Assembly: GCA_029556545.1 (NCBI GenBank)
Contig: JAKQEQ010000056.1
Coordinates: forward strand, 1 to 64,000
DNA length: 64,000 nt
Direction of reading: 5' to 3'
Source: Candidatus Hydrogenedentota bacterium
GTDB taxonomy: Bacteria > Hydrogenedentota > Hydrogenedentia > Hydrogenedentales > JAGMZX01
Shown in pieces: positions 17,391-24,623 of the stretch (the first letter of the stretch is position 1; every line of letters begins with the position of its first letter). Made by a program: the position numbers and the translations under genes. The notes under the pieces were generated by a model. That model ran no database searches. It was not told where the DNA came from and was given only the letters and a program-made list of their open reading frames with translations.

Positions 17391-17497
17391 ACCTTCGAGC
17401 AGCGCCTTCATTTCATCGAGCGACGGACCGCACGGGCGTCGACATGTATTACACCTTCTCACCTTCGAGCAGCGCCTTCATTTCATCGAGCGACGGC
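17391..17497. repeat. 36-bp direct repeat: duplicated 3' end of arsE
   Basis: Bases 17391-17426 are repeated perfectly at 17461-17496, exactly 70 bp apart. The second copy is the 3' part of arsE (reading PSLDEMKALLEG on the minus strand). The first copy lies downstream of the arsE stop and encodes the same residues followed by a Leu and a stop. It is a remnant of a partial tandem duplication. Confidence 0.9.
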
Positions 17498-17694
17498 ACG
17501 CGCCCGGCGACCTTGACCTCGCCGTCGACGACGATCGCGGGCGTGGTCATGACGCCGAAATCGAGTATCTTCTCGATGTCGGTCACCTTCTCGAGCTCGC
17601 ACGGGACGCCCAAGGCCTCGATGGCGGCCTCCGCGGTCTCCGCCAGTTTCCGGCACTTCATGCATCCCGTTCCCAGGACGTGTACCTTCCTCAT
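17449..17694 (-). CDS. arsE: ArsE-type small thioredoxin-like redox protein
   Basis: The 81-residue protein starts MRKVHVLGTGCMKCRKLAETAEAA, with a CxxC at residues 11-14, and continues VMTTPAIVVDGEVKVAGRVPSLDEMKALLEGEKV. This is the 'small redox-active disulfide protein 2' family (MTH895-like). In ars loci it sits next to ArsF and ArsG as ArsE and is expected to exchange electrons with them in the cytoplasm. AAAGGATG precedes the ATG, and it starts 46 bp after the permease gene. Confidence 0.87.
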   Translation of the reverse strand: MRKVHVLGTGCMKCRKLAETAEAAIEALGVPCELEKVTDIEKILDFGVMTTPAIVVDGEVKVAGRVPSLDEMKALLEGEKV

Positions 17695-17740
17695 CAGTTC
17701 ATCCTTTCATTCAGGCGCTTCCGGGCCATATGCCCAGGGT

Positions 17741-19039
17741 TCAGAAAACGGTTCCGTAGACGATACCAGCGATTGTCGCCATGACCACCACGAGCAAGAC
17801 GAATACGACGGTCTTCCGCGTGCCGAGTACGCCGCGGATAACGAGCATGTTCGGCAGGCTCAAGGCCGGGCCCGCCAGCAGCAGCGCCAGCGCGGGGCCT
17901 TTCCCCATGCCGCTGCCGATCAGGCCTTGCAGGATGGGGACTTCGGTGAGGGTCGCGAAGTACATGAACGCGCCCACTACGGACGCGAAGAGGTTCGCCC
18001 GGACGCTGTTGCCGCCCACGAGCCCGGCAATCCATTCCGAGGGGATGAGCCCCTCTTCGCCCGGACGGCCCAGGAGCAGCCCCGCGGCGAGCACGCCGAG
18101 AAGGAGCAGGGGCAGAATCTGTTTGGCGAAGGTCCAGGTGGACGCAAACCAGGCCTGCATTCCTTCGCCGTTGGTGTTGGTGATGTACGCGAGGCCGAGC
18201 ACGCCTACGAGAAACGGAACCATGGGCGCGTGCGGGACCAGCAGCGCCGCGGCGACCGTGGCCGCGGCGGTGGCCGCGACCTTCCACCAGCGCACGCCGA
18301 ACCACGCCACAAGCATGGCGCCGAGGCCCAGCGCAGCTATCCCGGTAAGCGCCCATTTCGACGCATACAAGACGTACCAGAAGCCTTCGGTCCCATCCGG
18401 CTTGCCCCAATTCGCGAAGACGAGGATTGCCACCATCGACGCGAAGTAGAGGGCGTTCTTCCACAATGGGCGGTCCACCTCGACCTCGGGCAGTATTGCC
18501 GCGGCCTTGGCCTTCTCGAGTTCTTCGTTGCGGAAAATCAGGTGCATCAGCAAGCCGATGACGATGCTGAACAGGATGGCGCCCACGGCGCGCGCAATGC
18601 CCAGTTGCAGCCCGAGCACGCGCGCGGTAAGGATGATGGCCAGCACGTTGATGGCGGGACCCGAATACAGGAAGGTTGTGGCGGGGCCGAGGCCCGCGCC
18701 CATGCGGTAGATGCCCATGAATAGGGGCAGCACCGTGCAGGAGCACACCGCCAGAATGGTTCCCGAGACGGACGCCACACCGTAGGCGAGCGCCTTCGGC
18801 GCGTTGGCCCCGAGGTATTTCATCACGGACGCCTGGCTGACGAACACGGCGATCGCGCCCGCGATGAAGAAGGCCGGGATGAGGCAGAGCACGACGTGTT
18901 CGCGGGCGTACCATTTGACCAGGTGCAGCGCCTCCATGACGGCGTCGTCGAAGCGTGCCCAGCCGACGGGGAGGTAGAAGCAGACGAGAAACGCCGCGGC
19001 GATGGCCGCGAGGGGCCTCCATTCCTTGTTCCATTCCAT
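17741..19039 (-). CDS. ArsP-like/UPF0718 permease (COG0701)
   Basis: The 432-residue multi-helix protein contains TILAVCSCTVLPLFMGIYRMGAG, FLYSGPAINVLAIILTARVLG and, in the second half, GGNSVRANLFASVVGAFMYFATLTEVPI and GPALSLPNMLVIRGVLG. This is the DUF318/COG0701 permease family that includes ArsP, an exporter of trivalent organoarsenicals. The CSC motif is suited to bind trivalent arsenic. It lies between arsR2 and arsE on one strand, with CGGAG before the ATG. The neighbouring ArsM makes methylated arsenicals, a plausible substrate source. Confidence 0.85.
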   Translation of the reverse strand: MEWNKEWRPLAAIAAAFLVCFYLPVGWARFDDAVMEALHLVKWYAREHVVLCLIPAFFIAGAIAVFVSQASVMKYLGANAPKALAYGVASVSGTILAVCSCTVLPLFMGIYRMGAGLGPATTFLYSGPAINVLAIILTARVLGLQLGIARAVGAILFSIVIGLLMHLIFRNEELEKAKAAAILPEVEVDRPLWKNALYFASMVAILVFANWGKPDGTEGFWYVLYASKWALTGIAALGLGAMLVAWFGVRWWKVAATAAATVAAALLVPHAPMVPFLVGVLGLAYITNTNGEGMQAWFASTWTFAKQILPLLLLGVLAAGLLLGRPGEEGLIPSEWIAGLVGGNSVRANLFASVVGAFMYFATLTEVPILQGLIGSGMGKGPALALLLAGPALSLPNMLVIRGVLGTRKTVVFVLLVVVMATIAGIVYGTVF

Positions 19040-19127
19040 CGGGGCACTCCGTGTCTATTTGGCGCAATTACCAAGGAAGCGCCAGTAAAACGCTCGCTCC
19101 TGATCACCGGGTCCACCTGCGGCCGCG

Positions 19128-19454
19128 TTACGCCTTCCCCACAGCCGCAAGGTGCGCCTGGGCGTTCGATTCGAGGACGCCCTCGACGCAACCGAAGAGG
19201 TTGAGCACGCACGGCACCTTCAGGTGGTAGAAAACCTGGAGGCCGCGCTTTTCGTCATCGACCACGCCCGCCGCCTTGAGCACCGCCAGATGCCGGGATA
19301 CGGTGGACATGTCGAGGCCGAGCAGCTCCGTCAATTCGCAGACGCAGCGTTCGCCCTTGCCGAGTTCCTCTACCATGTAGAGGCGCGCGGGATGTCCGAG
19401 GGCCTTGAAGACCCTGGCGCGGGCGTCGCATCGGGCTTGTGCGTTTGGATTCAT
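19128..19454 (-). CDS. arsR: ArsR-family repressor (second copy, CVC-type)
   Basis: The 108-residue winged-HTH protein has FKALGHPARLYMVEELGKGERCVCELTELLGLDMSTVSRHLAVLKAAGVV. The CVC motif within ERCVCEL is the classical metal/arsenite site in the helix before the recognition helix (ELCVCDL in E. coli-type ArsR). Additional cysteines lie near the C-terminus (VPCVLNLFGC). It therefore senses ligand at a different place from the first ArsR of this island. It heads the arsR2-permease-arsE-arsF-arsG run and has a palindromic operator in its promoter. Confidence 0.92.
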   Translation of the reverse strand: MNPNAQARCDARARVFKALGHPARLYMVEELGKGERCVCELTELLGLDMSTVSRHLAVLKAAGVVDDEKRGLQVFYHLKVPCVLNLFGCVEGVLESNAQAHLAAVGKA

Positions 19455-19471
19455 GGGGTGCGTATCCTTTG

Positions 19472-19509
19472 CTATTTGGTATTTTAGCCAAATAGCTGCC
19501 CGGTGTCAA
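19472..19509 (-). promoter_or_regulatory. Promoter and palindromic operator of the arsR2 operon
   Basis: On the minus strand TTGACA (19504-19509), a 17-bp spacer and TAAAAT (19481-19486) form a strong sigma70 promoter. A perfect 8-bp inverted repeat, CTATTTGG and CCAAATAG with an 8-base centre, spans 19472-19495 and so covers the -10 box: a repressor bound there would block RNA polymerase. AAAGGA lies 8 bases before the arsR2 ATG. Confidence 0.88.
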
Positions 19510-19604
19510 GTCGCGGCGTAATCGCCCCCCCACGGGAGCGGGGGCATCCTGCCCCGGGAAAATATGACGCGGGACGCGCCAGCCGTGCGCGCGTCCTCTT
19601 ACCG

Positions 19605-19653
19605 ATCCGACCGATCGGACAAATCGGACAGATCGGACCGGGCGGACAGATTG
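19605..19653. repeat. 9-bp tandem repeat array
   Basis: Five full units (ATCCGACCG, ATCGGACAA, ATCGGACAG, ATCGGACCG, GGCGGACAG) and a partial sixth run head to tail in the 341-bp gap between the arsR2 promoter and the next promoter. The same unit occurs at 11581-11604. The remainder of this gap has a short GC-rich inverted repeat (GGGGCA/TGCCCC around 19537-19552) and no gene. Confidence 0.7.
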
Positions 19654-19795
19654 GCCCCCTCTTCCCGAGGGATAGGGCCAGGATGCTTCTTGCCGCACTG
19701 AAGCCGGCCGCGCTTCGTCGCCGCGCACCACGCTGATTACGCGAAGCGTTCCTTGAACTGTGTTCTTCCGGACGCCTCCGCCCAAGGTCCGCGTG

Positions 19796-19804
19796 TGCTA
19801 TAAT
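19796..19804 (+). promoter_or_regulatory. Extended -10 promoter for the ACT-domain gene
   Basis: TGCTATAAT is a perfect extended -10 element 55 bases before the ATG at 19860; no good -35 box is present at the expected distance, as usual for this class. GGAGGGAGG about 6 bases before the ATG is a strong ribosome-binding site. Confidence 0.65.
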
Positions 19805-19859
19805 AATGGCCCGAACGGCGCGAGTCGTTACAACAACCTGAACGGAGGGAGGTCGCATC

Positions 19860-20282
19860 ATGCCCTACACCATCGAAAAAGTCGACGTATTCAGCGGCGG
19901 CATTGACGACAAGCCCGGCGCGCTTGCGGCGGTGCTGACGCCCCTGGCGGAGGCGAAGGTCTGCCTGCAATTTCTGCTGGCCCGGCGCGACGCGCCCGGA
20001 CGCGGCATCGTTTTCGCCGCGCCGGTGAAGGGCGCCGCCGCCGTGCGCGCGGCCCGAAGCGCGGGGCTCACGAAGGACGCCAAGATCGCCGCGCTGCGCG
20101 TCGAAGGACCGGACAAGACCGGCGTCGGCGCGTGCATGGCGCAAGCACTGGCGGGCGCGGGGATCAATCTTCGCGGCATCTCGGCCATGGCTCAGGGCAG
20201 GAAGATGGTCGCCTGCATCGCCTTTGACAGCGCCGGGGACGCGGCGAAAGCGCGCGCCATCCTGAAGAAAGCCCTCGGGTAA
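19860..20282 (+). CDS. Tandem ACT-domain protein
   Basis: The 140-residue protein is made of two ACT modules: residues about 1-66 (VDVFSGGIDDKPGALAAVLTPLAEAKVCLQF) and about 75-140 (LRVEGPDKTGVGACMAQALAGAGINLRGISAMAQGRKMVACIAF). The DKPGAL and DKTGVG turns are the ligand-binding loops of ACT domains. There is no attached enzyme, so it is probably a small amino-acid-binding regulatory protein. The gene is well signalled with an extended -10 promoter and a strong Shine-Dalgarno. Confidence 0.85.
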   Translation: MPYTIEKVDVFSGGIDDKPGALAAVLTPLAEAKVCLQFLLARRDAPGRGIVFAAPVKGAAAVRAARSAGLTKDAKIAALRVEGPDKTGVGACMAQALAGAGINLRGISAMAQGRKMVACIAFDSAGDAAKARAILKKALG

Positions 20283-20410
20283 GCACGGATTCGGGATAGC
20301 GATATCAAACGTTGCGGGCGGTTGGCGGCTTGCCCGTCGAGGTTGTGGGTGGTTTCTTGTTCTTGACCCATACTTGACACACGGACGGCGGCCGATGAAG
20401 CCGCGGCGCG

Positions 20411-21265
20411 CTACTCCCCCACTGCTTTCATCGCCGCAGTCAACGCGCGTATGCCCTGGGCAATATCGCCAAGCCGGTTCTCGCCCGCTTCGCGTTCGAA
20501 GATGAAGCCGCCGTCGAAGTCCGCCTCGGCCAGGATTCGGACAAAGGCGATCCAGTCCACTTCGCCCGTGCCGACAACGACTTCCTCGCCCCACTGGCCT
20601 TTGACGGTCGTTCGCCGGGCGTCCTTGACGTGAACTTGGCGGACGTGCGGCACGAGCAGCCGCAGCGCTTCGATGGGATTGTCCATATCGTAGAGGATCA
20701 TGTTGGCGGGGTCGAAGTTCACCGCGACGCTCTCGACGCCGCGCTTCTTCATTTCTCCGAGGAATGCGAGCAGCGATTGCGCGGTCTCCTGCCCGGTTTC
20801 GAGCAGCAGGGTGACGCCGTTGTCCCCAAACACCTTGGCGAGCGCCACGACGCGGAGGCAAAGCTTCTCGTACTGGGGGGTCTCCGGGTCATGGGGCAGG
20901 AAGCCGGCGTGCGCATTGACATAGCTCAAGCCCATCGCTTTGGCTGTCGCGGCAGTGGCCATCGCCAACCGGAGATTCTCCTCCCAGTGTTCATCGCGCA
21001 CGACACCGCCCGTCCTGCGGATGGTCTCGGGCGTGGTGTAGTCCTCCCCCACCGTCGAATACATGCCGGACACGATGCGAATGCCCGCCTCGGCCAGAAT
21101 CTCCCGGACACCGTCCCAGGCGCCCGGATCATCGCGGTGCGGCGTAAGGCCCAATTGCACCTTATCGAGGCCGAGCGCGGTTACCTTCTCCGCCAGGTCC
21201 CGCGGCCCGGCGGCTTGAAGCGACCAACTGCAAACCCCGATTTGTCCCACCGATTGCGTTCTCAT
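20411..21265 (-). CDS. Xylose isomerase-like TIM-barrel protein (sugar phosphate isomerase/epimerase family)
   Basis: The 284-residue protein (MRTQSVGQIGVCSWSLQ) follows the AP-endonuclease-2/xylose-isomerase-like barrel: SGMYSTVGEDY, LSYVNAHAGFLPHD, TLLLETGQETAQSLLAFLGEM, VAVNFDPANMILYDMDNPIEALRLLVPHVRQVHVKD, and GTGEVDWIAFVRILAEADFDGGFIFERE at the C-terminus. The metal-ligand pattern E (LLLETG), D (NFDPANM), H (VHVKD), E (FIFERE) is visible. Family members isomerise or epimerise sugars and inositols; the substrate is unknown. It is convergent with the ACT gene across a 128-bp gap. Confidence 0.85.
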   Translation of the reverse strand: MRTQSVGQIGVCSWSLQAAGPRDLAEKVTALGLDKVQLGLTPHRDDPGAWDGVREILAEAGIRIVSGMYSTVGEDYTTPETIRRTGGVVRDEHWEENLRLAMATAATAKAMGLSYVNAHAGFLPHDPETPQYEKLCLRVVALAKVFGDNGVTLLLETGQETAQSLLAFLGEMKKRGVESVAVNFDPANMILYDMDNPIEALRLLVPHVRQVHVKDARRTTVKGQWGEEVVVGTGEVDWIAFVRILAEADFDGGFIFEREAGENRLGDIAQGIRALTAAMKAVGE

Positions 21266-21676
21266 TGAAACCTACCTCCCGTCTACCGCGACGATGTCCA
21301 TGGATTGGCAAATTCGACTCGCTTGTGTCCTGGCTGGTTCCTCGTGACCGGGAAACCGCCTCTATTGTCCCGAGGACGTCAGTTTACCCCACTTATCGTC
21401 TGCGCACAAGGACTCTTCCGCCACGGCTTCGCCAAGTTTTTCGCAGATTGGGCGTGCTTAGGCGGCCACTTCGGCAAAGAGGGTAAGTTGGACGCTACTC
21501 GTGGCGCGTATGCGGGGGATGGGAAGGAACCCCGGGCAACGACTTTGCGAGGCCAGTCATGGGACACGACACTGGAATTCCTTCTCTTGTAACAGCGGCC
21601 CAGTATTACAAGCGCTTACCGTAGAAGGCTTCTGAGACAGCGATCAAGAAACGCAGGCTGCTCTTGCGACACGCTC
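21266..21676. other. Intergenic region without a supported gene
   Basis: About 410 bases separate the TIM-barrel gene start from the 3' end of the cardiolipin synthase gene. Short open frames occur on both strands but have no ribosome-binding site or recognisable product. I saw no tRNA-like fold and no clear terminator. Confidence 0.4.
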
Positions 21677-23131
21677 TTACAGAATGGAGTTTGCCAAGCG
21701 GGCAATGCTTTGACATGTCCTTTTTGCCGCAGGCCGTTTGGCCCATTCCTCGACCGTCAGGATGCTGCTATGGGCAAAGTAGCGTTCCTGGATTTGTCTC
21801 AAGGCGTTCAGCACGTCCGCGTCGTACACGAGCAGGTTGACCTCGCTGTTGAGCGCGAAAGACCGTATGTCTACGTTGCTGGACCCGATGAGCGCCACGG
21901 CGTTGTCAATACTCACGTGTTTGGCGTGGAGAAACCGCGGGCGGTAAAGGTGAATCCGGACGCCTATAGTAAGCAACTGGTCGTAGTACGACCGCTGCGC
22001 GAAGGATACGAATACCTGGTCGGCTTTTTCAGAGACCACCAAGTGCACCTCGACTCCGCGTAATACGGAGGTCTCGATGGCCTGCAAGAGTGGTTCGTCC
22101 GGCACGAAATACGGCGTGGCAATGACGACGCGCTGCTGCGCCCCGTGGATGAGCGCCACCAAGACCATCTGAGCGTTTGTGCGTCCATAGCCCGGCCCGC
22201 TCGGCAGTACCTGGGCTAGCGAATGTCCTGCGGCACCCTGCGGTTCGAGGAGTTTGTCATCTTGAATGATCGTATCGGACTCGTAGGACCAATCCGCCAG
22301 GAAAACAACCTGTAACTGTGAGACCACGGGGCCGCGCGCCCGCACGACCACATCCTCGTAAGAAATCCCCGGCTTGTATTCCGCGTTCACGATGTTCTGA
22401 GACCCCACGTAGCCTATTTCCCCGTCGATGACGGCAATCTTACGGTGATTGCGCAGGTCAAACCGGACGGTTTTGCTGCGCAGGCTACCGACGGGCATCA
22501 TTCCCAGTACGTCCACCCCGGAGGCGCGCAGTCTCGGGGCAAGGGTCTTCAGCGCGCCGCGGGAGCCCAAGGAATCCATAAGAACACGGCAACGGACCCC
22601 GCGCTGAGCGGCGCGGATCAACGCCCCCTCGACTGCCTGTCCGGAGTCATCATCTGCAAGAATGTAATATTGCAGGTGAACACTATGCCGGGCGCCATCA
22701 ATGTCTCGTAGCAGTCGGTCCATGGACGCGTCGTATTCGTCCAGAAGCTCGATGGCGTTTCCCGCCTCCACCCCGAGATCTCCGAGCGTCTGCACCAAGT
22801 GCGCCATATAACGAAGGTCGGGATAGCGTTTTGGCAGTTGCTTGAGGCCCCGCCGCCATTGGGCCTGCACCTGCCGGATGCGTTGCGCGGCTTTGATGTG
22901 AATGCGCGAGCGTTGCCGGGGGAGGTATATCCGGCCGAAGATCAGATAGAGCATCAACCCGATCCAAGGCAAGAAGAAGACCAGCAGCAGCCATGTGCGC
23001 GCAGCCTCGGGGCTTCTCCGCCTTGGCACATAGATGAGCATGATAACGCAGATGATCCACTTGCTCGCCAAGAGAATCGATTCAACCCAGAGAATCACGT
23101 TGACTTCCATCCAACTTATCATGTTCTTCAA
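21677..23131 (-). CDS. cls: Cardiolipin synthase (phospholipase D superfamily)
   Basis: The 484-residue protein has two N-terminal membrane helices (residues about 10-70, WLLLVFFLPWIGLMLYLIFGRIYLPR) and two PLD active sites: HRKIAVIDGEIGYVGSQN and HAKHVSIDNAVALIGSSNVDIRSF, both of the HxKx4D form with the downstream G-S-N. Length and order match bacterial ClsA-type enzymes that make cardiolipin from phosphatidylglycerol at the membrane. The C-terminal EEWAKRPAAKRTCQSIARLANSIL is also typical. Alternative starts exist at the second and third Met. Confidence 0.93.
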   Translation of the reverse strand: MKNMISWMEVNVILWVESILLASKWIICVIMLIYVPRRRSPEAARTWLLLVFFLPWIGLMLYLIFGRIYLPRQRSRIHIKAAQRIRQVQAQWRRGLKQLPKRYPDLRYMAHLVQTLGDLGVEAGNAIELLDEYDASMDRLLRDIDGARHSVHLQYYILADDDSGQAVEGALIRAAQRGVRCRVLMDSLGSRGALKTLAPRLRASGVDVLGMMPVGSLRSKTVRFDLRNHRKIAVIDGEIGYVGSQNIVNAEYKPGISYEDVVVRARGPVVSQLQVVFLADWSYESDTIIQDDKLLEPQGAAGHSLAQVLPSGPGYGRTNAQMVLVALIHGAQQRVVIATPYFVPDEPLLQAIETSVLRGVEVHLVVSEKADQVFVSFAQRSYYDQLLTIGVRIHLYRPRFLHAKHVSIDNAVALIGSSNVDIRSFALNSEVNLLVYDADVLNALRQIQERYFAHSSILTVEEWAKRPAAKRTCQSIARLANSIL

Positions 23132-23676
23132 TCCTCTTGACTGTTCACAACCGCGCGCACCCCGCGGTTCCGACGCATATTACCCGAACATTGGCAGTAG
23201 TCGCATGCGTTGACGCTGGCTCCAGTCGTCGTCTTCACAGATACTCAGGCTAGCGTCGATCTCACAAGGAGCTATCGCTGCGGTGCAGACGGTCACGTCA
23301 TCAATCCGCTGCGTTCCCGTGATTGCCAGGCTGTTGTAAAGACGGCCGGCCGATACTGTATGGCCGTTAACAGGACCTAATCCTGCTGTTGAATGCCGTG
23401 ACAGCGCGCCAAATGTAACACCCACGACGCATAGCGACACCGGAGACTCTTTCTATGCTGATGTTTGGAGTATTATAGCTGGCCATATTGCTCTGGTTGC
23501 GTAATCCGGGCGATCTTGCTCGATGATTCGGAGGGAATCCAGAGACGGCGGCATGGGCTGCAAGCAATGCTCAATAACATGTATCTGTCATAGTGGTTCT
23601 GAAGTTCTTTAAATCAAGGAGAGAACAGCGACGGCGGAGCGGTTGAAGAACCGGCGATCAGATCACTCAATAACGT
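23132..23676. other. Intergenic region, no supported gene
   Basis: 545 bases between the cardiolipin synthase start and the NYN-LOTUS gene end. An 86-codon frame on the minus strand (23180-23440) has no recognisable domain; a TATAAT on the minus strand at 23471-23476 lies upstream of it without a matching -35. The sequence is less GC-rich than the neighbours. I do not call a gene. Confidence 0.35.
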
Positions 23677-24498
23677 CTACGGCGCGGCGGAGCTCTTGAT
23701 GATGAAACCGCCCGACTTGTCATCACGTTCCAGTTTGAGGATTCCATGCGCTTCCGCCTCTTCGAGTAGCTGGCTGAAAGAGCGGAAGCCGTAGTGGGCC
23801 TCACTAAAACCTGGGTTGCGGCGCTTCAGGGCCTGCTTGACCATGGAACCCCATATCCGCTCTTCCTCGCCGCGTTCCTCCAAGAGCGCCTCGTAGGTCT
23901 CCGTGATCAACTCCCATGCCTTTTGTTTCTTGTCATCGACCGGATGGGCGCCTTTGCCCTTCGGCGCCCGTGGCGAGGCATGGTTTTTCTTTACGGCGCC
24001 AAGCTTTGTGCGGGGTTTCTGAGGGCGGATGAGGTCGTCGTAGCAGATGAACTCGTCGCAGTTCGCGATCAGTAAATCAGACGTCGAATTCTTTACGCCA
24101 ACGCCGATGACGGTCTTATTGTTTTCCCTGAGCTTGCTGACGAGGGGGGAGAAATCCGAATCGCCGCTGATGATGACAAAGGTATCTACGTGTTCCTTCG
24201 TGTAGCATAGGTCGAGCGCATCCACAACCATACGGATATCAGCGGAGTTCTTGCCGGACTGCCGCACGTGAGGGATTTCGATTAGCTCGAAGGACGCTTC
24301 GTGCATCGCCGCCTTGAATTCCGCGTAGCGGGCCCAGTCGCAATACGCCTTCTTCACGACAATATTGCCCTTGAGCAGGAGGCGCTCAAGCACTTTGGCG
24401 ATGTCGAACCGGGCATAGGCTGCGTCTCGGACGCCCAGCGCGATGTTTTCGAAGTCGCAGAAAAGAGCCATATTTCTGGTTTCGGCCGTCCGTGACAT
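23677..24498 (-). CDS. NYN-domain ribonuclease-like protein with C-terminal LOTUS/OST-HTH domain
   Basis: The 273-residue protein has an N-terminal NYN (PIN-like) domain with acidic residues in LFCDFENIALG (Asp about 15), KNSADIRMVVDALDLCY and VIISGDSDFSPLVSKLRE, the set that binds Mg2+ in LabA/Limkain-type nucleases. After a Lys/Pro-rich linker (about 155-190), residues 195-270 (AWELITETYEALLEERGEEERIWGSMVKQALKRRNPGF...YGFRSFSQLLEEAEAHGILKLERD) form an OST-HTH/LOTUS RNA-binding domain. Together this suggests an RNA-processing or -degrading protein. It stands alone next to the IS630 element. Confidence 0.88.
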   Translation of the reverse strand: MSRTAETRNMALFCDFENIALGVRDAAYARFDIAKVLERLLLKGNIVVKKAYCDWARYAEFKAAMHEASFELIEIPHVRQSGKNSADIRMVVDALDLCYTKEHVDTFVIISGDSDFSPLVSKLRENNKTVIGVGVKNSTSDLLIANCDEFICYDDLIRPQKPRTKLGAVKKNHASPRAPKGKGAHPVDDKKQKAWELITETYEALLEERGEEERIWGSMVKQALKRRNPGFSEAHYGFRSFSQLLEEAEAHGILKLERDDKSGGFIIKSSAAP

Positions 24499-24623
24499 GG
24501 GTACAACTCCTCCGACTTACAAGCATTCTGCGTAAATGGCCTGTCACAAGTCATTGTGGCCTAAATCAGACGATGCGTCAACTATCTGGATTCGATCCGT
24601 GACTGTCCGTCAGATAGATCAAA

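Noticed and set aside
23180-23440. An 86-codon minus-strand frame with an upstream TATAAT
   Set aside because: No recognisable domain, no -35 box at the right distance and no ribosome-binding site; kept only as a note.
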